A DNA stretch of 60,431 nt from an uncultured bacterium. Its GTDB lineage: Bacteria; Verrucomicrobiota; Lentisphaeria; Victivallales; UBA1829. Position numbers and translations under genes: made by a program. The stretch spans positions 1-60,431 of the forward strand of contig CASEYW010000064.1 of assembly GCA_949292215.1 (NCBI GenBank), read 5' to 3'. Shown here piece by piece: positions 25,891 to 34,662 of the stretch. Within the stretch, counting starts at the first letter, position 1. Each line of letters opens with the position of its first letter. The notes under the pieces are model-generated. The model did no database searches. It was not told the origin of the DNA and saw only the letters and a program-made list of their open reading frames with translations.

Positions 25891-27621
25891 ATGTTTTTGA
25901 TTCTGAAAACGCCGAATGAGGCTGTCAGAAATATGCCGCTGGAGCCGGACAGAACTTCGTGGATGATCGGCAGGGATTCCTCTTGCGATATCGTGTTGAA
26001 TTCTTCTCACGTTTCGCGCCGCCATGCAAGACTGTCCTGCGAAAACGGAGAGTATTTTCTCGAAGACGCCGGAAGTTCTCTCGGAAGCTATCTCGACGGA
26101 ATCAAAATTTCCGGACGGGAAAAACTCGCTCCGGGAAGCCGGATGAGATTCGGCGGTTGTGAGCTGATTCTCTCCATGGAAGCTCCTGAGGCGGATGCGG
26201 AGGAAAACGGAAATCATACCAGCTTTACAAAGGTGGATGCCGCACTCCGTGGAACCATGATGCAGGGAAAACTCCTTCACGAATATAAAAATGCCAGTCT
26301 GCTTTATACAGATGAGATGATGGCGCTCAAACGCCGTATTCACGAACGTGTGCTTTCCGAAATGCATCTCGTGGATATGAACATCAACATCAGCGAGATG
26401 CAGAAAGCGGAAACCCGCAAAAGTCTTGATCGGGCCTTGAACAAGGTTTTGCGGGAACTCTGGCACGAACTTCCGCGGAATGTCCCCGCGGAAGTTTTCA
26501 AAGAGGCTCTTGTGGACGAGTTGATCTACTACGGTCCGATCTCTTCGCTGCTGCGGGCTGCGGATATTGACGAAGTCATGGTCAACGGTCCCAATATGAT
26601 TTTTGTTGAAAAAAAAGGGAAACTTTATGAAACGGGGATTCGATTCTTCAATGAGCGTCATCTCGTTTCCATCATTCAGCGGATTGTGGAACCGCTGGGA
26701 CGCCACATCGACGAAGCCAGTCCGATGGTGGATGCCCGCCTGCCGGACGGTTCCCGCGTCAATGCCATCATTCCGCCGCTGTCGCTGGACGGCGCTTCAG
26801 TCACGATCCGGAAATTCGCAACCCGGAAGCTGACGACGGAGGATCTGATCCAGTTCGAAAGCATGACGGAAAGCATGGGCAATTTCATGGCTGAGGCAGT
26901 CAAAGCCCGGCAGAATATTGTGATCTCCGGAGGAACCGGGTCCGGAAAAACGACTCTTCTCAATGTCCTGAGTCAGTTCATTCCGTTGCAGGAGCGGCTT
27001 GTGACGATTGAAGATTCGGCGGAATTGAAATTAAGCCATCGCAATCTGGTTCGTCTGGAGTCCCGGCCTGCCAATATTGAAGGCAGGGGAAAAATTGCGA
27101 TCCGGGATCTGCTGGTCAATTCCCTGCGAATGCGTCCGGACCGGATTATCATCGGCGAGTGCCGCGCCGGAGAGGCTCTGGATATGCTCCAGGCAATGAA
27201 CACAGGACATGACGGCTCCCTGACAACCGTTCATGCAAACAGTCCCCGTGATGCTCTCAGCCGTCTGGAAAACATGGTGCTCATGGCTGGTTTCGAACTG
27301 CCGGTCAGTGCCATTCGTGAACAGGTCGCTTCGGCAATCAATTTGATCATCCAGCAGAACCGCCTGGTGGACGGTTCCAGAAAAATCACTCAGATTTCGG
27401 AAGTCGTCGGACGGGAAGGAAATGTCATTACCATGCAGGATATTTTCCTTTTCCAGCAGGAGGGAATTGATCCCGAAGGGAAAGTCACAGGCTATTTTAC
27501 GGCGACCGGAAACATCCCCCGGTTTGTTGAGACATTACGTCAGCGGGGGCGTTTGAATCTGGATCTCTCGATCTTTTCCAAAAACAGACGTTTCCCGGTC
27601 GGAGGGAGCAAGGCATCATGA
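25891..27621 (+). CDS. cpaF: FHA domain fused to CpaF/TadA motor ATPase
   Basis: 576 residues. Residues ~1-95 form an FHA domain (WMIGRDSSCDIVLNSSHVSRRHA, SSLGSYLDG), which binds phospho-threonine. A linker with HTSFTKVD follows (Thr110, Thr113). Residues ~150-560 are a CpaF/TadA ATPase: ISGGTGSGKTTLLN Walker A, Asp/His boxes, RIIIGECRAGEALDMLQ Walker B region and TTVHANSPRDALSRLENM. It powers pilus assembly in the cytoplasm. Most CpaF proteins lack an FHA domain, so the motor here can itself read Ser/Thr kinase signals. The ATG has AAGGAG upstream. The stop overlaps tadB (ATGA). Confidence 0.93.
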   Translation: MFLILKTPNEAVRNMPLEPDRTSWMIGRDSSCDIVLNSSHVSRRHARLSCENGEYFLEDAGSSLGSYLDGIKISGREKLAPGSRMRFGGCELILSMEAPEADAEENGNHTSFTKVDAALRGTMMQGKLLHEYKNASLLYTDEMMALKRRIHERVLSEMHLVDMNINISEMQKAETRKSLDRALNKVLRELWHELPRNVPAEVFKEALVDELIYYGPISSLLRAADIDEVMVNGPNMIFVEKKGKLYETGIRFFNERHLVSIIQRIVEPLGRHIDEASPMVDARLPDGSRVNAIIPPLSLDGASVTIRKFATRKLTTEDLIQFESMTESMGNFMAEAVKARQNIVISGGTGSGKTTLLNVLSQFIPLQERLVTIEDSAELKLSHRNLVRLESRPANIEGRGKIAIRDLLVNSLRMRPDRIIIGECRAGEALDMLQAMNTGHDGSLTTVHANSPRDALSRLENMVLMAGFELPVSAIREQVASAINLIIQQNRLVDGSRKITQISEVVGREGNVITMQDIFLFQQEGIDPEGKVTGYFTATGNIPRFVETLRQRGRLNLDLSIFSKNRRFPVGGSKAS

Positions 27622-28493
27622 ATCTCAGCAACGACATGATTGTTCTTGGAATCGTTTTCCTTGCCGTTCTGGTCTGCGTTCTGGTGTTCCTGCCGGTGTT
27701 TTTTGTCCGGGATCCGGGGCCTGGCGGCAATGCGGAGAGCGGTCTGGAAGCCTTTGATGATCCGGTACGCCGGTTCATTGATCCGGATGATCTTCAGAAG
27801 ATGCGTTATTCCGCGTGTATGATTGTCAGTGTCATCGGCCTGGCGGCAGTAATCGCATTCCGGCTGTACTGGGGGGTGCCGTTTCTTGCCGGGCTGGCTC
27901 TGCTGGCGTATCAGCTTCCTCACTGGATTGTCATGTGGAAAGTCAGGAAACGCAACGAACAATTCGAGGAAGGCATGCTGGATTTCACCATTCTGATCGC
28001 CAATACGCTTCGAGCGGGAATCGCGCTCCCAAGTGCGATTGAAATGGCGATTCAGACGGTGGGGGGTGTCATTCGGGAGGAGTTTACCATCGTCCTCCGG
28101 GAGCATCAGCTCGGGATGGACCTCGCAGAATCCATTGAACGGTTGACTAAACGGATCAGAAGCGAGAATCTGCTTCTGTTTTCCGCAACCATCTGCGTGA
28201 CCATGCGGACCGGCGGAAGCATGGCGGACGTGCTGGATCACGTGATTGCCACAATCCGCCAGAGAACCGCGTTTCAGGATAAGTTGAAAACGATGATTTC
28301 CCAATCCGAATTCGAGGCGTTTGCCATATCTCTTTCTCCGCTGGCGGCATTCGTTATTTTGTACCTGCTTGACAGTCGTCTGATGCGCCCGATGCTGACG
28401 ACTCCAATCGGTCTGGGGGCCATCGGTGTGGTTGTCTTGCTGGAAATCATCGGGTTCTTCGTCCTGAAGAAAGTGACCAGAGTAAAATTCTGA
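27618..28493 (+). CDS. tadB: TadB-like inner-membrane pilus platform protein
   Basis: 291 residues. An N-terminal membrane segment, two more near 75-115, and two at the C-terminus flank a cytoplasmic T2SF domain (FEEGMLDFTILIANTLRAGI, TVGGVIREEF, TGGSMADVLDHVIATIR). It forms the membrane platform with TadC and is driven by the FHA-CpaF ATPase. The start overlaps the cpaF stop by four bases. Confidence 0.9.
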   Translation: MNLSNDMIVLGIVFLAVLVCVLVFLPVFFVRDPGPGGNAESGLEAFDDPVRRFIDPDDLQKMRYSACMIVSVIGLAAVIAFRLYWGVPFLAGLALLAYQLPHWIVMWKVRKRNEQFEEGMLDFTILIANTLRAGIALPSAIEMAIQTVGGVIREEFTIVLREHQLGMDLAESIERLTKRIRSENLLLFSATICVTMRTGGSMADVLDHVIATIRQRTAFQDKLKTMISQSEFEAFAISLSPLAAFVILYLLDSRLMRPMLTTPIGLGAIGVVVLLEIIGFFVLKKVTRVKF

Positions 28494-28507
28494 CGGGAGG
28501 AAACTGT

Positions 28508-29410
28508 ATGTCAATGAACAGTATGATGATAAGCGTTCTGGTCTTTTTCACTGTCCTCTGCGCTGTTTGGGTGTTCTTCAAAAACTCTGGAACTGCTTCC
28601 TCAGGCGGTGGAACGAGTGCAAAACTGCCGTTTCTGTTCCGAATGTTCGGCGGCGGAATCTTTTTCTTTGCCGCGGAAGCGGGAAGTCTGCTGGAAGGGG
28701 CGTTCCCCGCGTATTCCATGAAAATCAAGGAAACTCTCGCGAAGGCGGATCTTCCATTGGAAGTCAAGGATATGTACGGGGCAAAATTGTTCTTTCTCTT
28801 TCTTGGAATGGCGCTCGGGGCGTTCCTTTCATTTGGAATTCCGGTTTCTGCAGCCATGCGGCTTGTTTGTATTGCGCTGTTCGGAGCAATCGGGTTTCTT
28901 TTTCCGGGAATGTATCTTCAGAAGCTGGCGGAAAAACGGACCGATGAGATTTTGAGCAATCTTCCATTTGCCATTGATCTGATTTCTTCTTCCATGAATG
29001 CCGGATTGGATTTTGGCGCTGCAGTGCGTTATCTGCTCTCCACGGGAGAACAGGACGTGCTTCGAAAAGAGTTCCGACTCTTCCTCCAGGAAGTGGAACT
29101 TGGAAAAAACCGCACGGATGCTTTGAAAGACATGCAGAAGAGAATCTGTGTAACAGAATTCACCCGCTTTGTTTCTGCCATTGCCTATGGTATGGACAGC
29201 GGTTCTTCCATTATCGACATTATGCGCATACAGGCGGAGGAGATGCGCCGGGTCAGATACACCCGGGCGGAACAGGAGGCTGCGAAGGCTCCCACGAAAA
29301 TGATTGTTCCAATGGCAATTTTCATCTTCCCATCGATGTTTATCATGATTTTTACACCGATCTTTCTCAGGGTGAAGGAATCCGGAATCCTTTCCCTGAT
29401 TGGAAAATAA
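28508..29410 (+). CDS. tadC: TadC-like inner-membrane pilus platform protein
   Basis: 300 residues with a T2SF domain: LPFAIDLISSSMNAGLDFGA, FRLFLQEVELGKNRTDALK, FVSAIAYGMDSGSSIIDI. Membrane helices lie at 5-22, 95-145 and the C-terminus (FIFPSMFIMIFTPIFL). It is the partner of TadB. GGAGG precedes ATG. It is the last classical Tad gene; the following genes are FHA and phosphorylation proteins. Confidence 0.9.
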   Translation: MSMNSMMISVLVFFTVLCAVWVFFKNSGTASSGGGTSAKLPFLFRMFGGGIFFFAAEAGSLLEGAFPAYSMKIKETLAKADLPLEVKDMYGAKLFFLFLGMALGAFLSFGIPVSAAMRLVCIALFGAIGFLFPGMYLQKLAEKRTDEILSNLPFAIDLISSSMNAGLDFGAAVRYLLSTGEQDVLRKEFRLFLQEVELGKNRTDALKDMQKRICVTEFTRFVSAIAYGMDSGSSIIDIMRIQAEEMRRVRYTRAEQEAAKAPTKMIVPMAIFIFPSMFIMIFTPIFLRVKESGILSLIGK

Positions 29411-29428
29411 AATGAGGAGTTCTCGGGT

Positions 29429-31447
29429 ATGAGTTATCTGTTGAAAATCGTTGCAGGGCGGGAGGTCGGCAGGGAATTTCCGCTGGAGGCGGGAGAGAAT
29501 CTTGTCGGTCGTTCCAGATCCGCCCGGATCCGGGTATTCCATGAGGATGTTTCCGGGAAACATTTCATCATAGAGGTTCTGGAAGACCAGGTCCGTCTCC
29601 GAAACCTCAGCAGTTATGGAACGCGCCTGGACGGTATCCTTGTTCGCGATGCGGTGGAGATTCATTCCGGCCAGACCATTGAAGCAGGAAAATCTCTTAA
29701 ACTGATTTTGGAACAGGCTGCGGAGCAGGAATCTCCGGAAACATCGGAAGTTTCCGATGAAACCAGCGTCACCCGTTTCCTCTCCGATCTGCCGGAGCAT
29801 CCCTTGCCGGAACCCGATCCCGTTGAATCCGAGGACCTGACGGGGATTACCAGATTCTCCACGGATCTGTCCGCCTTTTCCGCAGAGGAGGACAACTCAG
29901 ACTCCGAAGAGGACAGGACCAGTGTCACAAAATTTGCAACGGAAATTTCCGGAACGGATGCGGAACAGATTTCTCCGGATCGCAAAGCGCATTCGCCGCA
30001 GGAAACCGTTGCCGATGAACCTCTGCCACTTCCGAATCCTCTTCCGCCAGCGGCGGAGCAGAGTCCGAGTCCTTCGCAGGAAGAGAAAACGGGTACCTTG
30101 TTCGAGTCTTGCCCGCCGGAGCATGCGGAGGAAACCGGTACTTTCCCGGACAGAGTCTTTCCTTCCCTGGATGACAATGCTGGTTCCGTTACAGAATCCG
30201 ATGCAACTGTTTTGAAGGAGAATTTCCTTTCCGGGCCCTCGGAAGAAACTTGCTCTTCTCCGGAATTGAAACAGGAAACATCTCCGCTTCTGGAAGAGCA
30301 GGGCGTATTTTTTAAAGAAGAACTGGACGATTCCGAAAAGACCAATCCGAATGAAACTCAGATCCTTCAGACCCGAATGGCAAGCATCGATGAAATCAAT
30401 TTCATCAAAAGCCAGATTCGCAAACAGCAGCAGAGCCGTTTGTTTTTCAAATTCCTGATTTTTGTTCTGTTTGTTGTTCTGCTCGGCATCATCTGGATGC
30501 TGAAATCTCCGATGCAGGAGAAGACGCTCAGCTGGCCCCGTGAGACAAGCAACGGGCAGAGCGTTTACCGGATCGGATATGCCAGAGGTTTTGAAAAGGG
30601 ATTCCAGAACGGCGGATTTGATGTGTACTATCCAAAATGGGAGAACGTCAGACTGGATTCCGAGAAAAAGGATCGTCTGGTGATCCACAGCTTTCTGGGA
30701 AAGAAGGGGGAGGTTCCGTTGACGATCATTCTGCAACGGGAGGAATCAAATGATTTTCTGTATGAGAACCGAGCAACGGCGATGCGGAACATGCTGCGGC
30801 GTCTTTCCGAACACAAAGAGGAGCTGTTCAATTTCGATCAGACCCCGAATGTCGGGTATCTGGTGCCCGCAGTCGGAAGTCCCGATAACGGCATTCTCTG
30901 CAATGTGACGGCATATCAGCGTGATTCCGGCAGTTCCTGGTTCGGGATTCTCCGCTTTTTCCGGAATGAAAAATACAACTATATTCTCCGGGCGGAGGTC
31001 CCCGCGGAAGAAAAACTCAGGGCATTGCCGGTTCTTTCCCGGGAAACGTTCCTGTATATCAGCCCGGCATTTGTGAAAGCCCACTGGGAAGGCAGCGATG
31101 AGTACACCAGGGGCGATCTTGACCGGCTGCTGCTGGGGGTGCGGAATGAACTGCTCAATCACAATTCTCCGATGCAGTATCCCCGTCTTGAACTGGCGAT
31201 CAAAAGCATTCTGGCGCAAGCCTATTCCAGCCGCCAGAGCAAACAGTACTCCGAGGCCATGGAACTGCTCCTGAACCTTCGTGACAAACAAAAACAGTGG
31301 TACAACGGACAGAAAATCCGATGGTTCTCCGCACATCGGGAGAAGAACAAAGCAGAACAAACAAAGATCAGGAATGAAAGCGAAGCGGTTTTTTCCATTC
31401 CCGGAGACAAGCGGCGCTATGATATCCTGCGAGATTACTGGGAGTGA
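29429..31447 (+). CDS. FHA membrane protein with 26-residue Thr-motif repeats
   Basis: 672 residues. The N-terminal FHA domain (~1-95) has LVGRSRSARIRVFHEDVSGKH and LSSYGTRLDG. A long acidic, Pro/Glu/Ser-rich cytoplasmic linker (~100-325) holds three repeats of exactly 26 residues starting TSVTRF (112), TGITRF (138) and TSVTKF (164). One membrane helix lies at ~334-352 (FLIFVLFVVLLGIIW). The periplasmic part (~380-672) is alpha/beta with a passage resembling DcrB/PsbP-type domains (YNYILRAEVP) and a helical tail. The linker Thr residues are likely kinase sites that FHA domains bind in cis or trans, as in GarA/OdhI (inference). Confidence 0.85.
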   Translation: MSYLLKIVAGREVGREFPLEAGENLVGRSRSARIRVFHEDVSGKHFIIEVLEDQVRLRNLSSYGTRLDGILVRDAVEIHSGQTIEAGKSLKLILEQAAEQESPETSEVSDETSVTRFLSDLPEHPLPEPDPVESEDLTGITRFSTDLSAFSAEEDNSDSEEDRTSVTKFATEISGTDAEQISPDRKAHSPQETVADEPLPLPNPLPPAAEQSPSPSQEEKTGTLFESCPPEHAEETGTFPDRVFPSLDDNAGSVTESDATVLKENFLSGPSEETCSSPELKQETSPLLEEQGVFFKEELDDSEKTNPNETQILQTRMASIDEINFIKSQIRKQQQSRLFFKFLIFVLFVVLLGIIWMLKSPMQEKTLSWPRETSNGQSVYRIGYARGFEKGFQNGGFDVYYPKWENVRLDSEKKDRLVIHSFLGKKGEVPLTIILQREESNDFLYENRATAMRNMLRRLSEHKEELFNFDQTPNVGYLVPAVGSPDNGILCNVTAYQRDSGSSWFGILRFFRNEKYNYILRAEVPAEEKLRALPVLSRETFLYISPAFVKAHWEGSDEYTRGDLDRLLLGVRNELLNHNSPMQYPRLELAIKSILAQAYSSRQSKQYSEAMELLLNLRDKQKQWYNGQKIRWFSAHREKNKAEQTKIRNESEAVFSIPGDKRRYDILRDYWE

Positions 31448-31453
31448 TTGTGT

Positions 31454-33784
31454 ATGAAACTGTTTCGCCGTAACAGAAAAAAAGTGGAGACCGGCAGCTC
31501 CGATCCCGGATGGAGAATTTTCCTGGAACATGGGGGGACTCTCTGTTTCGAGTTGCTGACCGCTCAGTATACCCGGGAAATTGTCATTGGACGCTCTGCA
31601 GATTGCGCATGGAGTCTGGATGGCGTTGATAATTCCGCCAGTTCCAGACATGCCATGCTCTCCAAACGGAAAAATCATTTTTACATTACCGATCTGGGAA
31701 GCCGGAACGGGATCTATTTTCAGAACCGGAGAATCAAGGAAAAAAAACTGGCTCTGGGAGACCGCATCAGCCTCGGCGAATGTACGTTGATCGTGGAACC
31801 GGCACCGCGAAATGCCCGGAACGTCACTCGCTTCCATCAGTTGTCATACAACAACGAGAAAGGGCGGAAAACGGTTGTGGACATTACCCGGCCGCAGACG
31901 GTGATCGGCTCGTCTAAAGATTGCGACATCATCTTTCCGGATCAGTTGATTTCCTCCCGCCATGCCGAATTGATGCTGAAAAATGACGGCAGCTGCTGGA
32001 TTCGGGATCTGAACAGCCGCAACGGAACCAGTGTCAACGGCGATGAACTCTCCCCGGATGGCGAACGGATGCTGCAGGACAACGATGTCATCACGATCGC
32101 TTATGTCGATCTCCGTTTTCTCGATGCTTCCGTGGAACATCAGGATTCCAGAATCCGTTCCGCTGCAGTTACTCTGGCAGTCTCCATCCTCATTGTCATG
32201 GGGTGTTATATCGGATACATGAAGCTGACCCCGGACTCCAATGCGCTCCTGAAAATGGCGAACAAGGAGATGAAAGCCGGGCGTCTGGATACCGCCAGAA
32301 AGCTCATTCAGGAGGCTTCTTACGCGGAAAATTCCGACCATACCCTCTATGAACGCGAACAGCTTCTGCGGAGGATAACTCAGTGGGAAAGCATCATCCG
32401 TCTCTGGAATTCCGTCAAAGAGGACCTGGGAAAACGGTATTACAATCAGGCGCTCCGGAAGGTGAGCAGCATTAATCATGATGATTTGAATTCCTGGACC
32501 TGGCCCGGAGGAGCGCTGGAAAAACAGAAGGCCCTGGTTGTCAAGCGGCTGCTGGATGCCTGTTCCTCTTCTTCGGCGACTCTCCGCAATACGATTGCTT
32601 CTGTTGAGGAACTGGAAAACGAACGGCGTGAACTGGCTCTTTCGATTGTCGATGCGTCCCGGTATCAGGAGCCTTATTTGACGCAGCCGGTGAAAGACGC
32701 CCGGCCGATCCTGGCGCGAATCGACAAAACTCTGGCGGAGAACAAGGAACTTCAGACGACGCTGGCTCTGCTGGATGTTGCCAAACCGGATTATCAGGCG
32801 GTTCTGAACGGATTGGAAAAGATCAGCCGGGAATCCGCCGGTCCGGTCAAAGCCCGTGCGGACAAGGTCCTGCCCGCCGTGCAGACTCTGCACCGGGAGA
32901 CTCTGCGTGTTCTGACGATGGTTGACAAGGTTTGCGAGATGGATTTCCCCGCCGTCGACGGATTCAAGCTGGACCTTCCGGAAACCATTGATTATTCTTC
33001 GGAACAGAACATCGGCAATTTGCGGAAAAGCCTGATTGATACGGTTGCCCGTTTCAAGGATGCGTCGTTGCAGCTTTCGCTGATTTACAGAAATCTGGTG
33101 AACCGGGGTGTTATTGCAGGCCGCTCTCTGGCAGTTCTCGATGCGTTTCTGAATCCGGAAAATATGAAGCAGGTTTACGCGTTCGACTGTCTCGATATGC
33201 CGCTGCCGAAAAACAGCCGGACAGCACCATGCGGAAAATACGATGAAATGCTTGGAATCGAGTTCTTTTATGATTACGTCAGCAATCTGCATTTCCATAC
33301 CTTGACCTTGAATCTGGAGGAACTCCCCTTCAAGCCGACCTTGTACCGTTGCAGGGAGGTCGTCGGTGAAATTGAAAAGTTCATTCGCTATGCGGACAAG
33401 GATGAAAACCAATGGTTCAACCGCGGGGTGTTTGCCGAATATCTTCTGCATTGCCGGAAACTCATTGCTCAGCGGGACCGGATTGTTCAGGAGCAGCTGA
33501 GTCGTTCCGCTGCTCCCGGAAGCCGGCAGTTCCTTGTGTCCCATGGAATCGCCGCCTATCTTTTACCGGATAGTGCGCCCCGTCACGCGGAGCTGAATGC
33601 GCAGCTGGAACAATCCTTCCGGACTTTTAAGCGGGAGATCCTCAAACTGAACAGAGAGTACAATATTGCCATGCCGGAAGATGCGCTGAAGATCCGGAGT
33701 GAGATTGTCAGAATCGGGCTTCCCGGAGATCCGATTCTCAAGAAAATGTGGAATCAGCGTCCAGCGTCGGGATGGGAGAAGTAA
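31454..33784 (+). CDS. double-FHA membrane protein
   Basis: 776 residues from ATG 31454 (GGAG nine bases upstream; a TTG at 31448 is possible). Two FHA domains lie at ~42-115 (VIGRSADCAWSLD, SSRHAMLS, DLGSRNGIYF) and ~149-222 (VIGSSKDCDIIFP, SSRHAELML, DLNSRNGTSVNG). Between them is NVTRF (residues 123-127), like the Thr repeats of the preceding FHA protein. One membrane helix lies at ~235-257. The ~520-residue periplasmic part is mostly helical and may be TPR-like at its start (LLKMANKEMKAGRLDTARKLIQEA). It is a phospho-Thr reader linking cytoplasmic kinase state to the envelope part of the pilus machine (inference). Confidence 0.85.
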   Translation: MKLFRRNRKKVETGSSDPGWRIFLEHGGTLCFELLTAQYTREIVIGRSADCAWSLDGVDNSASSRHAMLSKRKNHFYITDLGSRNGIYFQNRRIKEKKLALGDRISLGECTLIVEPAPRNARNVTRFHQLSYNNEKGRKTVVDITRPQTVIGSSKDCDIIFPDQLISSRHAELMLKNDGSCWIRDLNSRNGTSVNGDELSPDGERMLQDNDVITIAYVDLRFLDASVEHQDSRIRSAAVTLAVSILIVMGCYIGYMKLTPDSNALLKMANKEMKAGRLDTARKLIQEASYAENSDHTLYEREQLLRRITQWESIIRLWNSVKEDLGKRYYNQALRKVSSINHDDLNSWTWPGGALEKQKALVVKRLLDACSSSSATLRNTIASVEELENERRELALSIVDASRYQEPYLTQPVKDARPILARIDKTLAENKELQTTLALLDVAKPDYQAVLNGLEKISRESAGPVKARADKVLPAVQTLHRETLRVLTMVDKVCEMDFPAVDGFKLDLPETIDYSSEQNIGNLRKSLIDTVARFKDASLQLSLIYRNLVNRGVIAGRSLAVLDAFLNPENMKQVYAFDCLDMPLPKNSRTAPCGKYDEMLGIEFFYDYVSNLHFHTLTLNLEELPFKPTLYRCREVVGEIEKFIRYADKDENQWFNRGVFAEYLLHCRKLIAQRDRIVQEQLSRSAAPGSRQFLVSHGIAAYLLPDSAPRHAELNAQLEQSFRTFKREILKLNREYNIAMPEDALKIRSEIVRIGLPGDPILKKMWNQRPASGWEK

Positions 33785-33786
33785 GA

Positions 33787-34662
33787 ATGAACAGAAAAGA
33801 GAGTTTGGAGATGGTGGATGCGTTCGCTGTTACGGATGTGGGAAAAGTCCGGAAAAACAACGAAGATGCGGTTCTCATGGTGCCGGATCGTCTCTGTTAC
33901 GCTGTTTCGGACGGAATGGGCGGGGGAAAAGCCGGAGAGGTTGCAAGTGCCATGATGATTCGGGAAATCGAACAATCCATTTTGAAATGTTCGGGTATTC
34001 CGGCAGAACGGGAGGGAAGCATCATCCGGAGTGCATACAAGGTCAATTTCGAAATCCGTGATTATGCGGAGCAGCATGACTATTCATCAATGGGAGCCAC
34101 AATGGTCTGTCTTCTGTTTGATCCGTGGCACCCGTGTGCCGGAACGATTTTCCATGCGGGCGACAGCCGAGCCTATCGGATACGGGAGAATCAGATCGAG
34201 CAGCTGACAGAAGATCATACCATTGCGGCAGCGTCGAATCTGACAGAGAGCAGAATCGCTCCCATGCTGCGCGGAGTTCTGACCAACGCTCTGGGGACTG
34301 GAACGGACTTCTTCCTGGAGCGAACTTCCATTGATGTGCAGGATGGGGATGTGTTCCTCCTTTGTTCCGACGGCTTGACCAGGATGGTTCCCGATTCCAA
34401 TATTCTGCAGCTTTTTTCCATTCTCCGGGATGAGTCCAGCGAGAGCATCTGCAGATCCCTTCTGGAGAGTGCACTTGACAATGGAGGGCGTGACAATGTT
34501 TCCATCATTGTCGTCAAAATAAGGAAGCTCGGAAATGAGTATGATCCGAGCGAGGAAGAAGCAGAGCGGGAATCGGAAGCGCAGGTCCGCAACCTGATGG
34601 ACCTGACCGACACCCCTCCGACCGAGGTGATCAGTGCTGTTGACGTTTTTTCCAATCCGTGA
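33787..34662 (+). CDS. PP2C-type Ser/Thr phosphatase
   Basis: 291 residues forming one PP2C/PppA-like domain. Metal-binding and core motifs are VRKNNEDAVL, SDGMGGGKAGEVAS, STMG-like SMGATMV, CSDGLTRMV and GGRDNVSIIVV. All acidic metal ligands seem present, so it should be active and cytoplasmic. It would reverse phosphorylation by the two kinases of the locus. The tail (LTDTPPTEV) has Thr residues in an acidic context. It lies directly after the double-FHA gene; the kinase-like gene overlaps its end by 29 bases. Confidence 0.92.
   Translation: MNRKESLEMVDAFAVTDVGKVRKNNEDAVLMVPDRLCYAVSDGMGGGKAGEVASAMMIREIEQSILKCSGIPAEREGSIIRSAYKVNFEIRDYAEQHDYSSMGATMVCLLFDPWHPCAGTIFHAGDSRAYRIRENQIEQLTEDHTIAAASNLTESRIAPMLRGVLTNALGTGTDFFLERTSIDVQDGDVFLLCSDGLTRMVPDSNILQLFSILRDESSESICRSLLESALDNGGRDNVSIIVVKIRKLGNEYDPSEEEAERESEAQVRNLMDLTDTPPTEVISAVDVFSNP

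Noticed and set aside
31844..33544. 566-residue open frame on minus
   Set aside because: Antisense shadow of the double-FHA gene; no domain seen.
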